Shown here: positions 43,537 to 52,819 of the stretch, in pieces
How positions within the stretch are numbered: the stretch's first letter is position 1
Layout: each line of letters opens with the position of its first letter
Origin: Salmonirosea aquatica
GTDB taxonomy: Bacteria; Bacteroidota; Bacteroidia; Cytophagales; Spirosomataceae
Length of the DNA: 64,000 nt
NCBI RefSeq assembly: GCF_009296315.1
Contig: NZ_WHLY01000002.1
Location: 248,001 to 312,000 of the forward strand
Reading direction: 5' to 3'
Notes under the pieces: generated by a model
What the model was told of the DNA's origin: nothing
Seen by the model: only the letters and a program-made list of their open reading frames with translations
Databases searched by the model: none
Translations under genes and position numbers: made by a program

Positions 43537-44064
43537 TCAATCCCTACCCCCTACTAGTTTCTCTTGCAACTCCTTCAACTCCTCCCATTTGCCATCACGA
43601 GCCAAGGCTGCTTGCTGCGGCCAGGTTTCGGGATCGTGGATTTGGAAGCGCGGCCCGGCAGCGCTCAATAGTCCGGCAATATGCTGCGGGTTGGTGGCCG
43701 CAAGTTTGGCAAAGGTTTTTATACCATCCGCGTTGAGCAGGCCTTCGATTTTGGGGCCGATGCCCTCCACAAGTTTCAAGTTATCAGCCACCGATTGTAT
43801 GCGGCCCGATAAAGTACCTGATTCTGAATGTATCAGGTCGGGAACCGTGGTACCTGCAACGGACGAGGCAGCCGTTTGCTGTTTGGCTTCGCACTCGTCA
43901 AGTTCGTTTTGCCGGTCAGCGATGGCTTCGCGTAGGCCGTTAACCCGGCTCGCCATAACCCAACGGGCCAAAAGCCAGCCCACAAAGGCGGAACCCGCCA
44001 ATAGCAGCACGATTTCTGCAATAGCCACGGGTCGATTGAGAGGAGTCAGTTGTAATAACAACAT
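43537..44064 (-). CDS. membrane-anchored helix-hairpin-helix protein
   Basis: 175 residues. One helix (about 14-36) is followed by a short coiled-coil region (REAIADRQNELDECEAKQQ), a low-complexity linker and a C-terminal helix-hairpin-helix domain (LKLVEGIGPKIEGLLNADGI, about 95-115), then a tail with HDPETWPQQAALARDGKWEELKELQEKL. The same domain type is attached to other Bacteroidota proteins. HhH motifs often bind DNA, but here the domain sits on the cytoplasmic side of a membrane anchor, or in the periplasm; topology is not known. Third gene of the OmpA-HhH-HhH cassette. Confidence 0.8.
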   Translation of the reverse strand: MLLLQLTPLNRPVAIAEIVLLLAGSAFVGWLLARWVMASRVNGLREAIADRQNELDECEAKQQTAASSVAGTTVPDLIHSESGTLSGRIQSVADNLKLVEGIGPKIEGLLNADGIKTFAKLAATNPQHIAGLLSAAGPRFQIHDPETWPQQAALARDGKWEELKELQEKLVGGRD

Positions 44065-44139
44065 AAATCTGAAAGATTAGGGTACCTACTTGTAGTCGAG
44101 AAAATCGGGCCTTGATGTCAGCTGCCTTATTGGAGAATG

Positions 44140-44712
44140 TCACGTGGTCCTGCCTTTATGCAGTTCTTCCTGCCAGGCTCGAAGTTCCTCCCATTTACCC
44201 GTGGCGGCAAGTTCAGCTTGTCGGGGCCACGAGCCGGGATCATGCATCTGGAACCGCTTTCCGGCCGCCCGTAGAATATCCGTGAGCCGCTCATGGCTCG
44301 CCTCGCTCAGATGAACCAATGTGAGAATACCCTCTTTATTAAGTAGCTCTTCGATTTTAGGCCCAATTCCCTCCACAATTTTAAGATCGTCATGAGCAAC
44401 GGGTGTGTTTTGAGGTACACCGGCCGGGTTTGAAACACGGGAAGCAGGTACCGGAATCATATCGAGTGGTTCGGGAGCAATGAAAGCGGGCTCATCCGAA
44501 ACGGAAGTTATCGACGGTTTCCCAGGTAGCTTTGTAGCCTGCTGGCAAGAATCGAGCAGGTCGTCCAGTTCGGCAAGTTCCGCCTCGAGCTGCACGGCAA
44601 TGCCCCGACTTGTGCGGTACCCAATAATGTGGCCAATCAAGGCTGCTACGGCTAGCATCACCAGATGTTGCCACCACGCATCAGGCTGGCCCAATGGATT
44701 CAAATCAAACAT
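44140..44712 (-). CDS. membrane-anchored helix-hairpin-helix protein, paralogue of the next gene
   Basis: 190 residues with the same plan as the product of 43537-44064: an N-terminal helix (about 15-35), a coiled-coil segment with ELEAELAELDDLLDSCQQ, a long Pro/Ser/Asp-rich linker, and a C-terminal LKIVEGIGPKIEELLNKEGI followed by HDPGSWPRQAELAATGKWEELRAWQEEL. The HhH part and tail are clearly paralogous to the neighbour while the linker differs. It is 30 bp from the OmpA gene and 75 bp from the second HhH gene, in one operon. Unknown function. Confidence 0.8.
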   Translation of the reverse strand: MFDLNPLGQPDAWWQHLVMLAVAALIGHIIGYRTSRGIAVQLEAELAELDDLLDSCQQATKLPGKPSITSVSDEPAFIAPEPLDMIPVPASRVSNPAGVPQNTPVAHDDLKIVEGIGPKIEELLNKEGILTLVHLSEASHERLTDILRAAGKRFQMHDPGSWPRQAELAATGKWEELRAWQEELHKGRTT

Positions 44713-44742
44713 AGGCGTGAAAGGTTTTTAGGGTAAAACTTT

Positions 44743-45630
44743 TTATTGAACCACAATAGCCACGCGACGATTGGCCCGACGGCCCTCGGGAGTATCATTA
44801 GATTCCTTGGGCTGCGTTTCGCCTTTGCCGTCCGTCACCAGCTGGTCGGCCGTAATTCCAAGTTGCATCAACTGTTTTTTGACACCTTCTGCCCTGTCTC
44901 TTGACAAAGTCATATTTATTTCGTCATCGCCTTCATTGTCAGTATGACCGGTCAAGATTAGTTTTTTGTCTTTATTTTCAGCCAAATACCTCTGAGCTTC
45001 CTCCACAAACTGTCGGTTTGCATCGGTATTAATGTAATCTGCACTGCCCGTTGGAAAATATAAGTCAATGGGTTTAAATACACTTTCGAACCTTTGAGCG
45101 TTGGCCAGCCCTTCTTCGGTTTCGGGGATTGGCTCTTTAAAGATGAAATCAATTCCGCCCCGGAGCGTATCGTTGTGAAAGCTCAGGGAATCCAAAATCA
45201 TACTACTTGTGGCTATACGCCCGGAAGCAAGCCCCTGCCCCACCAGGTACTGCTTCACGCTTTCCGCCCGGGCGATACCCAGATCCGGAAATGTAGTCGT
45301 ATTCGTTTCGACCGATGCGTACCTCCCAACCAAAGCCAGCCTTTTACCAGGATGCTCCTGCAAATAAACCACAAGTGAATCCAGCTCATTCCGCACCTGA
45401 CTCATCTCTGCGTCCGCACCTGATTTTAAGAAGACGAAATTACCTTCCGACACTAGTACCAAGCTGTCCGTATCCTGAATACGCAAGGCCTCCATTGCTA
45501 CGGCTTCCGAAACTACCTGGGGAGTAACAGGATCTGCACACAATTCTTTGATCTTGCAAACATGCCAGTAAGTCGACAAGCCCATCCACACGATCAGGGC
45601 GATCCACCAGGGTACATTGCGGGTAGACAT
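44743..45630 (-). CDS. OmpA-family peptidoglycan-binding protein
   Basis: 295 residues. One N-terminal helix (about 8-26) that looks like an uncleaved anchor. The C-terminal OmpA domain is intact: PIDLYFPTGSADYINTDANRQFVEEAQRYLAENKDKKLILTGHTDNEGDDEINMTLSRDRAEGVKKQL, with the peptidoglycan-binding Asp and Arg. The middle (about 60-150) resembles a degenerate second OmpA-like unit (GKRLALVGRYASVETNTTTFPDLGIARAESVKQYL). It should tether the system to the cell wall. First gene of the OmpA-HhH-HhH operon. Confidence 0.87.
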   Translation of the reverse strand: MSTRNVPWWIALIVWMGLSTYWHVCKIKELCADPVTPQVVSEAVAMEALRIQDTDSLVLVSEGNFVFLKSGADAEMSQVRNELDSLVVYLQEHPGKRLALVGRYASVETNTTTFPDLGIARAESVKQYLVGQGLASGRIATSSMILDSLSFHNDTLRGGIDFIFKEPIPETEEGLANAQRFESVFKPIDLYFPTGSADYINTDANRQFVEEAQRYLAENKDKKLILTGHTDNEGDDEINMTLSRDRAEGVKKQLMQLGITADQLVTDGKGETQPKESNDTPEGRRANRRVAIVVQ

Positions 45631-45710
45631 AGCGATATTCAGAAGTTAGGGTAGGCACCTGGCCTGGGTACTCTTACCACACAAAGCGCAGGATTGGTAG
45701 AATATAATCA

Positions 45711-45743
45711 AAAAAAGCCCGCTTCCTGAAGAAAAGCGGGCTT
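45711..45743 (-). terminator. intrinsic terminator of rho
   Basis: Minus strand: a 10-bp perfect stem (45734-45743 with 45715-45724), a 9-nt loop and a run of T continuing to 45711. It lies 24 bp after the rho stop. Confidence 0.85.
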
Positions 45744-45766
45744 CTGTATGCGACCATCGCATCGGT

Positions 45767-47557
45767 TTAGCGATTCATCGAAATCAAAAACTCCTCGTTG
45801 TTGCGGGTACCTTTCATGTTGTCGAGCAGGAAGTCCATAGATTCCATAGGATTCATGTCGGACATATGCTTGCGAAGTATCCACACTTTCTGCATGGTTT
45901 CCTTGTCCAGCAACAGATCCTCACGGCGGGTACCTGAGGCCATCACGTCGATAGCCGGGAACACGCGCTTGTTGGACAGCTTGCGGTCGAGCTGGAGTTC
46001 CATGTTGCCGGTACCTTTGAATTCTTCAAAAATCACTTCGTCCATTTTGGAACCCGTGTCAATCAACGCCGTAGCAATAATGGTGAGCGAACCGCCCTTC
46101 TCCACATTACGGGCCGCACCGAAGAATCGCTTGGGCTTGTGCAACGCATTGGCATCTACCCCACCCGACAGGATTTTGCCCGATGAAGGTACCACCGTAT
46201 TGTAGGCACGGGCCAAGCGAGTGATTGAATCCAACAGAATCACTACATCATGTCCGCACTCGACCATACGTTTGGCTTTTTCGAGTACGATGCTGGCTAC
46301 TTTTACGTGGCGGTCGGCTTGCTCATCAAAGGTGGAGGAAATAACCTCCGCCCGCACGCTGCGCTGCATATCGGTCACCTCTTCGGGACGTTCGTCGATG
46401 AGCAGGATGATCAGGAATACCTCGGGGTGGTTGCGGGTGATGGCATTGGCGATTTCTTTCAACAGTACCGTTTTACCGGTTTTGGGCTGGGCCACGATCA
46501 TACCCCGCTGTCCTTTGCCAATCGGGGCGAACAGATCAAGTACCCGGGTCGAGTATTGATCGGGACGGGTACTGAGATTGAGGCGCTCTTCCGGGAATAG
46601 AGGCGTCAGGTATTCGAAGGGTACCCGGTCGCGAATTTCTTCGCTGGTTTTTCCATTTACCGTTTCCACCCGGAGCAGGGCAAAGTACTTCTCTCCTTCT
46701 TTGGGCGGGCGGATTTGTCCTTTCACGGTATCGCCGGTTTTTAATCCGAACAGCTTGATCTGCGAAGGAGAAACATAAATGTCGTCGGGACTGGCGAGGT
46801 AGTTATAATCCGCCGACCGCATGAAGCCGTAGCCCCCGTCCTGCATGATTTCCAGAACCCCTTCGTTGATGATCAAGCCGTCGAACTCCCGAACGTAATT
46901 GTTGTAGTTACGCTTGATCTTATTAGTATGGTCCTCCCGGGCTTGTTCGCGCGACTGGTTGTTGTTAGAGTTGGGGCGTTCCGGGGTGGCAGCGCGGGTT
47001 GTTTTATCCGAATCCTTGTGGTTGTCCGAATTTTCAACCACCGGGGCCGGCTGGCTTTCACTTTCATTCCGCACTTCACGTACCGGCTCCTCCGAAGGGC
47101 TCACTTCCGTACCTAAATCTTCCGAAATATCCAGATCTGCGCCCTGATCAGCGGCGGTATCCACTACCCGTGAGGATTTAGCAGCTTTGTCGGTACGTCC
47201 TCCTGTTTTGGCCGGACGTGCTTTGCGTGCTGGCGTTTTTTCGGCAACTAGGGGTTCAGGAGCGCTTTCGGCCAAAGTAGTTTCCGGCTCCTTAACCGTC
47301 GCTGAGGGTTTAGTAGCCACATCTTCGGAAGCGGCCGGCCGACGGGTGCGCTTTTTCTTGGGCTCGTCCCCTTTCTTTACGGTTTCCGAGCTTCCGTTTG
47401 AATCGGTTTCAGCACCCGGCATCACTGCCTGCTGGCTGAGAATTTTGTAGATTAGTTCTTTTTTTGAGAGTTTTCCATTGTCTTTTATGGAAAACTTCTC
47501 CGCGATAGTTCGTAACTCCGAAAGGAGTTTCAAGTTCAGTTCATCAATTGTAAGCAT
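45767..47557 (-). CDS. rho: transcription termination factor Rho with long disordered insert
   Basis: 596 residues against about 420 in Escherichia coli. Residues 1-43 form the helical N-terminal domain; about 45-215 are a low-complexity Lys/Glu/Pro/Ser-rich insert; about 220-300 the cold-shock-type RNA-binding domain ([17 protein letters not shown]); about 315-596 the hexameric ATPase with Walker A PKTGKT (358-363) and the RNA-translocating loops. It terminates RNA synthesis. Large inserts of this kind are usual in Bacteroidota Rho proteins; in Bacteroides thetaiotaomicron the disordered region drives condensate formation. A terminator at 45711-45743 follows. Confidence 0.96.
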   Translation of the reverse strand: MLTIDELNLKLLSELRTIAEKFSIKDNGKLSKKELIYKILSQQAVMPGAETDSNGSSETVKKGDEPKKKRTRRPAASEDVATKPSATVKEPETTLAESAPEPLVAEKTPARKARPAKTGGRTDKAAKSSRVVDTAADQGADLDISEDLGTEVSPSEEPVREVRNESESQPAPVVENSDNHKDSDKTTRAATPERPNSNNNQSREQAREDHTNKIKRNYNNYVREFDGLIINEGVLEIMQDGGYGFMRSADYNYLASPDDIYVSPSQIKLFGLKTGDTVKGQIRPPKEGEKYFALLRVETVNGKTSEEIRDRVPFEYLTPLFPEERLNLSTRPDQYSTRVLDLFAPIGKGQRGMIVAQPKTGKTVLLKEIANAITRNHPEVFLIILLIDERPEEVTDMQRSVRAEVISSTFDEQADRHVKVASIVLEKAKRMVECGHDVVILLDSITRLARAYNTVVPSSGKILSGGVDANALHKPKRFFGAARNVEKGGSLTIIATALIDTGSKMDEVIFEEFKGTGNMELQLDRKLSNKRVFPAIDVMASGTRREDLLLDKETMQKVWILRKHMSDMNPMESMDFLLDNMKGTRNNEEFLISMNR

Positions 47558-47852
47558 ACGGGAATGGAAAGTAAAGAAACACTTTACCAGATAAGTGATT
47601 TGTAACGATTAAGTTTTTTGAATAACTGGGGGCAAAAGTGATTGTAAAAGGTCACTACGAGAGATGCGGTGATACATTCAGAATGATAGGATGAGGAACG
47701 AAGAACCAACGAGTGGCAAGATAGTAAGGATACTATGGGGCTTTTACTGACTATGAAGCGTCTGAATTGCCCACAATGTTAATGCAAAATTATGAATTTC
47801 CAATAAGGGGACTTGTTTTTGTTCCAAATGGAAGATCAGAAAGGCTCAGCAA

Positions 47853-48995
47853 TCATGTGGTTTCCGATTCGGGAAGGGCTGATGAAGATTCCTGGCGAAT
47901 ATACAACTCCCTACTGGGAAATGCAAATCGGCCACCCGAGTCTTTAACAATTTCCAGGATTTTTAAATTCACTTCCTCTTTTACGCGATTAAATTCACGG
48001 GCTATGGCCGTTTGGACATAAAATATGACCAGAACATCCAAAGAACTTTCGCCAAATGCATCAAACCGAATTACCCCCGGCTCTTCGTTGGTCTCGGGAT
48101 TCTGGTCGATGTGTTGCTGGATCGTTTCCACAATAGCTTTTACAGTAGGGCCGGGGGTATCGTAGGCCAAACGCACCACAAACCGTGCCCTCCGCTGGCG
48201 GCGTTCCGACAGATTCTCCAGGGACTGGGAAGTTAACAGGCGGTTGGGAAGGGTCACCAGGCTCCCGTCGAAGGTCTGTAACCGGGTACTTCGAAATCCG
48301 AGCTTGACGATGGTACCCTCAGTACCTCCCACGTTAATTGAATCCCCAACCGTAAAGGGCCGGTCGATCATCAGGGCAAACGAGGCGAATAGGTTTTCGA
48401 GTGTTTCGCGGGCGGCCAGGGCGATAGCGAGGCCGCCAATACCCAGGCTAGTGACCAACGTAAGCACATCAACGGAGAAGACCCGTCCCAGCGCAATGAA
48501 AACCATCCCGATCACAAATAGCATAATCACCAAATCCCGGAAAAATGGGACGAGCTGGTCGTCCAGCTTTGAAGCCGTTTTCTGGGCTTTGAGTTTGAAG
48601 AGCAGCCCCATGCACTTGATGAAACGTATGCCCAGCCAGGTAAGAGCCAAAAGAAATGCTGAGAAGTACACCTTTTCAATCAATACCCTGAAATCCAGAG
48701 CACCGTCGGACGGGGTACCCCATGCCCCGGGTACCTCAAGGCTTTTGGAAGCCAGGTATAACGCCAGAAGCATAATAAATACTTCAAGCGGAGGACGCAG
48801 CAGTCGAAGGAATTCGGTCCAGGGTACCTCCTCATGGCTTTCTTTCCTCACCCATCGAAATACAAATCGGCTCAAAGCAGCTGAAATAGCTTTTTTGAAG
48901 GCGATACCTAGCAATATAATGCCGAATGCCCAGCAGTAGTCTGCCAATGAATTGTCCAAAAAACGATACTGCAACCAGTTTACCGCCTTCTCCAT
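47853..48995 (-). CDS. MscS-family mechanosensitive ion channel
   Basis: 380 residues, three or more transmembrane helices (about 20-40, 68-88, 105-130, 145-170) before the MscS pore helix and beta-domain: VLTLVTSLGIGGLAIALAARETLENLFASFALMIDRPFTVGDSINVGGTEGTIVKLGFRSTRLQTFDGSLVTLPN reads as the family core (listed here in parts: GIGGLAIALAARE, RPFTVGDSINVGG, GFRSTRLQTFDG). The C-terminal cytoplasmic cage part follows. It releases ions under membrane tension during osmotic downshock. It is separated from rho by 295 bp that hold no visible gene. Confidence 0.9.
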   Translation of the reverse strand: MEKAVNWLQYRFLDNSLADYCWAFGIILLGIAFKKAISAALSRFVFRWVRKESHEEVPWTEFLRLLRPPLEVFIMLLALYLASKSLEVPGAWGTPSDGALDFRVLIEKVYFSAFLLALTWLGIRFIKCMGLLFKLKAQKTASKLDDQLVPFFRDLVIMLFVIGMVFIALGRVFSVDVLTLVTSLGIGGLAIALAARETLENLFASFALMIDRPFTVGDSINVGGTEGTIVKLGFRSTRLQTFDGSLVTLPNRLLTSQSLENLSERRQRRARFVVRLAYDTPGPTVKAIVETIQQHIDQNPETNEEPGVIRFDAFGESSLDVLVIFYVQTAIAREFNRVKEEVNLKILEIVKDSGGRFAFPSRELYIRQESSSALPESETT

Positions 48996-49056
48996 CCGGT
49001 GATTCCTATTCTTAGCGTTAGTTTATGTGCAAATAAAAGGGGAATTTTGCGGAATC

Positions 49057-49785
49057 ATGAATATAGTGGTCGATTCCGGAAATACATACGCCAAGATCGG
49101 GTGGTTCGAGGGACCAGAATTGCTTCGGTTCGAAACCCGGCTTACGTTTGATCAGTTGATCGACGCTGTGCGTTCTTCTTCGGTAGACAACATTCTATTT
49201 TCATCGGTGGGTAAAGATGTGGAAGAATTTCGCAGGGCGATCCAACCAAATGCTCCCGTATTGAATCTGGATAGTCAAACACCCCTCCCGATCACCAAAG
49301 ATTACGAAACCCCGGCTACGTTGGGAGCCGACCGGATTGCCGCGGCCGTGGGAGCGGGTTATCTTTTTCCCAACGAAGATCTGGTTGTAATCGATATGGG
49401 TACCTGCATTACGTACGACTATCTGGATCAGGCCGCCCGCTTTCAGGGTGGGCTGATTTCTCCGGGTATGCGCATGCGATTCAAGGCGATGCATACGTTT
49501 ACACAACGGCTTCCTCTGGTTGAGCCTGGACCCGCGCCAACGTTAATTGGAAAAAATACCCGCCACGCTATGCTGAGTGGCGTCATGAATGGCCTGGTTG
49601 CCGAAATCAATGGAATTATGGCGGCCTACCGTACCCAATCGCCCGCCTGCCGAGTGGTACTTTGTGGAGGTGATGTGCCGTTTTTTGAAAGTCTGTTGAA
49701 ACCGCCCATCTTTGTGGTTCCGCAGCTCGTACTCATAGGATTGAACCGAATTTTACAACATAATGTCAATTTACAAAACGAATAG
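49057..49785 (+). CDS. coaX: type III pantothenate kinase
   Basis: 242 residues from the ATG at 49057; the upstream start lacks support since the protein family begins with the phosphate loop. MNIVVDSGNTYAKIG gives the Asp of the actin-like ATPase fold; LGADRIAAAVGAGYLFPNEDLVVIDMGTCITYD contains the second and third motifs, and GGLISPGMRMRFKAMHTFTQRLP the substrate region. It makes 4'-phosphopantothenate, the first committed step of coenzyme A synthesis, and is the counterpart of coaBC at 56302. Its end overlaps the next gene by 23 bp. Confidence 0.93.
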   Translation: MNIVVDSGNTYAKIGWFEGPELLRFETRLTFDQLIDAVRSSSVDNILFSSVGKDVEEFRRAIQPNAPVLNLDSQTPLPITKDYETPATLGADRIAAAVGAGYLFPNEDLVVIDMGTCITYDYLDQAARFQGGLISPGMRMRFKAMHTFTQRLPLVEPGPAPTLIGKNTRHAMLSGVMNGLVAEINGIMAAYRTQSPACRVVLCGGDVPFFESLLKPPIFVVPQLVLIGLNRILQHNVNLQNE

Positions 49786-51055
49786 AACGTTCGCTACCCT
49801 TATTGGGGTTTTTATTTTAACTCATTTATTTTCAAAAACTTACGGACAAGGCCTTGGCAATTCGCCCTACACGGTTCTGGGAGCGGGCGAGTCGTACAGC
49901 GATGGGTTTGGCTCCAGCCTGGGAATGGGCGAAGCAGGGGTGAGCGTTAGTAACGGCTTCCATATCAACAACCTCAATCCGGCCCTTTGGGTGCGCAACC
50001 GATTCACTATGTATGAGTTTGGAGCCATTAGCCAGTACAAACGCATCAGCTCACCCACGGCCCAACAACGTGACTTCGGAGCCAACATTGGGTACCTTGC
50101 CCTTTCGTTGCCGGCAGCCCCCAAATGGTCCATTGGTATAAGCCTGAAACCTTACAGTTTTGTGGATTTTGAAAGCCGTACGAATGGTAAGGTACCCGGT
50201 ACGATTTATAATACCTACTACTATTATTCCGGGAAAGGTGCTATCAACAAAGTATCCCTGACCAATGCCGTCGAAGTGGGCAAATACATCAGCCTGGGCC
50301 TTGAAGCCTCCTACTTGTTCGGCAACGTGCGGCGGGCCTCCGAATCCCAATTGCTTATTGGCGATGGCCGCGACTACCTGGTAAGCCGGGCGGAGCGTAA
50401 CAGCTATACGGATTTTGCATTTCGGGCCGGAACCGCCATCAAGATTCCGTTGAAGCAAAACAACAAACTTAACCTGAATCTGGGGGGTACCTATAGTTTC
50501 GGCACGGATCTCAATGCCCGGCAGACCACAAGCTTCGAGTCAAGCCTGAACAGCTTTCCGGTAGGCGTATCGGACACGTTGTCCAACAACACTAAAGGAG
50601 GCATCCGACTTCCTTCCCAGTATCGGTTTGGCGCCAGTCTCGAATGGCCTTACAAACTTACTGTGGCTGTGGATTACGAACGGCAAAACTGGTCGGAATA
50701 CCGGAGTTTTGCCGACTCCAATGATGGCTTGAATGATGCAGGACGCATTCATGCCGGCATTGAGTACATTCCAAAATTTTCCCTCGGCGCCCCTTATTTC
50801 CAGAAAGTCGAATACCGGCTTGGACTTACGCATGGTCAAATGCCTTATAGTCCTCCCGGCCTAAAGCTAAACGACACGAATATTAGCCTGGGGGCTTCCT
50901 TTCCATTCGGACTGGGTGGTAACTCCCTTACTCTGTCCCTTATTGGAGGAGAACGTGGAGCCATTAGTGCGCAATCCATCAAGGAACGTTATGGACGGGT
51001 AGTATTGGGCATTACATTTGCCGACCGCTGGTTCCAAAAACAAAAAATAGATTGA
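49763..51055 (+). CDS. putative outer membrane porin-like protein
   Basis: 430 residues. Signal peptide to about residue 29 (TYGQ). GNSPYTVLGAGESYSDGFGSSLGMGEAGVSVSNGFHINNLNPALWVRNRFTMYEFG is a hallmark of a Bacteroidota barrel family related to the OmpP1/FadL group (the text NNLNPA resembles the FadL NPAG segment). The rest alternates as barrel strands. The ATG lies inside coaX by 23 bp. In Bacteroidota this gene commonly sits between coaX and lptC; function unknown, perhaps hydrophobic ligand uptake. Confidence 0.72.
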   Translation: MSIYKTNRTFATLIGVFILTHLFSKTYGQGLGNSPYTVLGAGESYSDGFGSSLGMGEAGVSVSNGFHINNLNPALWVRNRFTMYEFGAISQYKRISSPTAQQRDFGANIGYLALSLPAAPKWSIGISLKPYSFVDFESRTNGKVPGTIYNTYYYYSGKGAINKVSLTNAVEVGKYISLGLEASYLFGNVRRASESQLLIGDGRDYLVSRAERNSYTDFAFRAGTAIKIPLKQNNKLNLNLGGTYSFGTDLNARQTTSFESSLNSFPVGVSDTLSNNTKGGIRLPSQYRFGASLEWPYKLTVAVDYERQNWSEYRSFADSNDGLNDAGRIHAGIEYIPKFSLGAPYFQKVEYRLGLTHGQMPYSPPGLKLNDTNISLGASFPFGLGGNSLTLSLIGGERGAISAQSIKERYGRVVLGITFADRWFQKQKID

Positions 51056-51089
51056 TGCCCTGATTTTCAAGCTATTGATTTCACTTTTT

Positions 51090-51680
51090 ATGGCGCATCA
51101 AAGAGAAAAGTACGTGTGTGCATTTCACCTGAAATTCCGATTTTTTCTCTTCGGCTATTTACTCATCCTAGCCTTTGGACTTGAATCCTGCAAAGAGAAA
51201 GAGAATCCGGAAGTAGAGCTTTACAAAGGTCCTATTGAAGAAGTGCATGACGTACAACTCTTTTATAGTGAGGCTGGAAAGCTCCGGGTTGAAGTAAAAA
51301 CCCCTCTCCAATACCGGTATGCTAATGAGAACAAGGTATTTCCCGATACGGTCAACATTAATTTTTTCGACCCGACGGGTAGCCAGGTGGTTACGACGCT
51401 TCGCTCTGATTCAGGCCATTTCGACAATGCCCAAAATCTGTATATTGTGAAAGGTCACGTAATTGTGGTAAACAAACAGGAACAGCGCCGCTTGACCACC
51501 CCGGAATTATCCTGGAATCCTACCACCAAAAAGGTATTTACGGAAGAAGATGTTTCGATAAAAAATCTTTTGACTGGTTCCTATACGAACGGAAAAGGGC
51601 TAGATGCCAATCAGGATTTTTCGTACATGAGTATCCGGCGCCCCTACGGAATTTTTGACGTTGACCCCGGCATGCAATAG
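51090..51680 (+). CDS. lptC: LPS export periplasmic protein LptC
   Basis: 196 residues from the ATG at 51090; the open frame has a TTG five codons upstream. A membrane segment FLFGYLLILAFGLESC could be a lipoprotein signal with Cys about 31. The body has the LptC beta-jellyroll wording: VELYKGPIEEVHDVQLFYSEAGKLRVEVKTPL, KVFPDTVNINFFDPTGSQVVTTLRSDSGHFDNAQNLYIVKGHVIVVN, and TPELSWNPTTKKVFTEEDV. It passes lipopolysaccharide from the inner membrane transporter to LptA. Third gene after coaX and the porin-like gene. Confidence 0.85.
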   Translation: MAHQREKYVCAFHLKFRFFLFGYLLILAFGLESCKEKENPEVELYKGPIEEVHDVQLFYSEAGKLRVEVKTPLQYRYANENKVFPDTVNINFFDPTGSQVVTTLRSDSGHFDNAQNLYIVKGHVIVVNKQEQRRLTTPELSWNPTTKKVFTEEDVSIKNLLTGSYTNGKGLDANQDFSYMSIRRPYGIFDVDPGMQ

Positions 51681-51684
51681 CCTA

Positions 51685-52119
51685 TTATAATAGGCTCCCG
51701 TCACTACATCTGGTCAGAGCGGCAGTAACTGAGTCAATGGGCGTGTAATTCGTTTCTTTTCCCCAGGTGTTGGTAACGTACGTCACAATCTCCGCAATTT
51801 CAATATCAGTCAGTTTAGGATTCGCGGGCATCGGGCGATTGTACGTTTTGCTCCCTACCTTAATTTTACCTGACAAACCATTTTTGGTAATACAGATCAA
51901 ATCATTTTTCCGTGACAGGTAGGTAGACTCCCGAAGAGGCGGATACAAGTCAGCTAGACCCTGGCCATCAGCCTGATGGCAGTTTGAACACTGTGTAGTG
52001 TAGAGTTGGTAGCCTTCCGCATAGTACTGCTCAGTCTTGAGCTCTTCCGCACTTTGGCAGCCACAGAGTACCAGCAAAAACACCCACGCAATACTATTTC
52101 CTTTCAGAATACTCATCAT
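51685..52119 (-). CDS. c-type cytochrome lipoprotein
   Basis: 144 residues starting at the ATG that overlaps the SCO1 stop (ATGA at 52119-52116); the longer open frame upstream is out-of-gene sequence. The lipobox is LLVLCGC (Cys21). CSNCH at 44-48 binds haem; the Met ligand is likely in NRPMPANPKLTD. It is a small soluble-type monohaem cytochrome held to the membrane by lipid. Paired with SCO1, it may serve or receive electrons near a copper oxidase. Confidence 0.88.
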   Translation of the reverse strand: MMSILKGNSIAWVFLLVLCGCQSAEELKTEQYYAEGYQLYTTQCSNCHQADGQGLADLYPPLRESTYLSRKNDLICITKNGLSGKIKVGSKTYNRPMPANPKLTDIEIAEIVTYVTNTWGKETNYTPIDSVTAALTRCSDGSLL

Positions 52120-52769
52120 TTGTATTCGGCTAGCAGAACGTCGATGTCGTTCATCAGTTTCTTGGCTCCTTCGTCGGTAGTGCCATCGTACATACCCCGT
52201 ACCCGGCGGTCTTTGTCGATCAGCACAAATGCCCCGCTGTGAATATAACCGCCTTCGGCAGTACCATCTTCTTTGGCAGTCACCAGGTAACTTCCCTGAC
52301 CGATGTCGTAGATCTTTTCCTTGGGACCGGTCAAAAACTCCCATTGGGTACCTTCAACTCCCAAATCCTGGGCGTATTGGTTAAGTACCGCAGGCGTGTC
52401 ATGCTCAGGATCAATGGAATGGGAGAGAATCATGACATCCGGATTACCCTTAATTTTATCATAAACCTTAATCATTTGCCTTTTCATCACAGGGCAAATG
52501 GTGGGACAGGAAGTGAAAAAGAAATCGGTAATGTATATTTTACCAGCCACATCCTTTTGCGTTACGGTATCGCCTTTCTGGTTGATGAAAGCAAAATCCG
52601 GGATTGTATTATAAACAGTGTCGATTACCGTTTTTCCATCCACTTCCCGGGTTACCGCATCGCGCTCGCCCAAGATAGGGAGGCGGTTCGGAGTATCGTC
52701 GCAGGCCCACATCACCGCTAAAAGCAATGCCAACCCTGTTATTTTAAGTAATCCATTTGAATCCAGCAT
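52116..52769 (-). CDS. SCO1/SenC/PrrC-family copper chaperone lipoprotein
   Basis: 217 residues. Lipobox LAVMWAC (Cys about 23). The thioredoxin-like fold has the copper-binding pair in TSCPTICPV (Cys88 and Cys92) and the distal His in LSHSIDPEHDTP (about 123). It inserts copper into cytochrome c oxidase CuA sites or acts as a thiol reductase. Its stop overlaps the cytochrome c start, so they are co-translated. Confidence 0.9.
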   Translation of the reverse strand: MLDSNGLLKITGLALLLAVMWACDDTPNRLPILGERDAVTREVDGKTVIDTVYNTIPDFAFINQKGDTVTQKDVAGKIYITDFFFTSCPTICPVMKRQMIKVYDKIKGNPDVMILSHSIDPEHDTPAVLNQYAQDLGVEGTQWEFLTGPKEKIYDIGQGSYLVTAKEDGTAEGGYIHSGAFVLIDKDRRVRGMYDGTTDEGAKKLMNDIDVLLAEYK

Positions 52770-52819
52770 ATTCGGTAATCATTTACTGTTCAAGCCCTGA
52801 GGCTCCGTACTCTTTTATT

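Noticed and set aside
52120-52344. 75-codon N-terminal extension of the cytochrome c frame
   Set aside because: It runs through the 3' part of the SCO1 gene in another frame and is Arg-rich nonsense; the lipoprotein signal begins at 52119.
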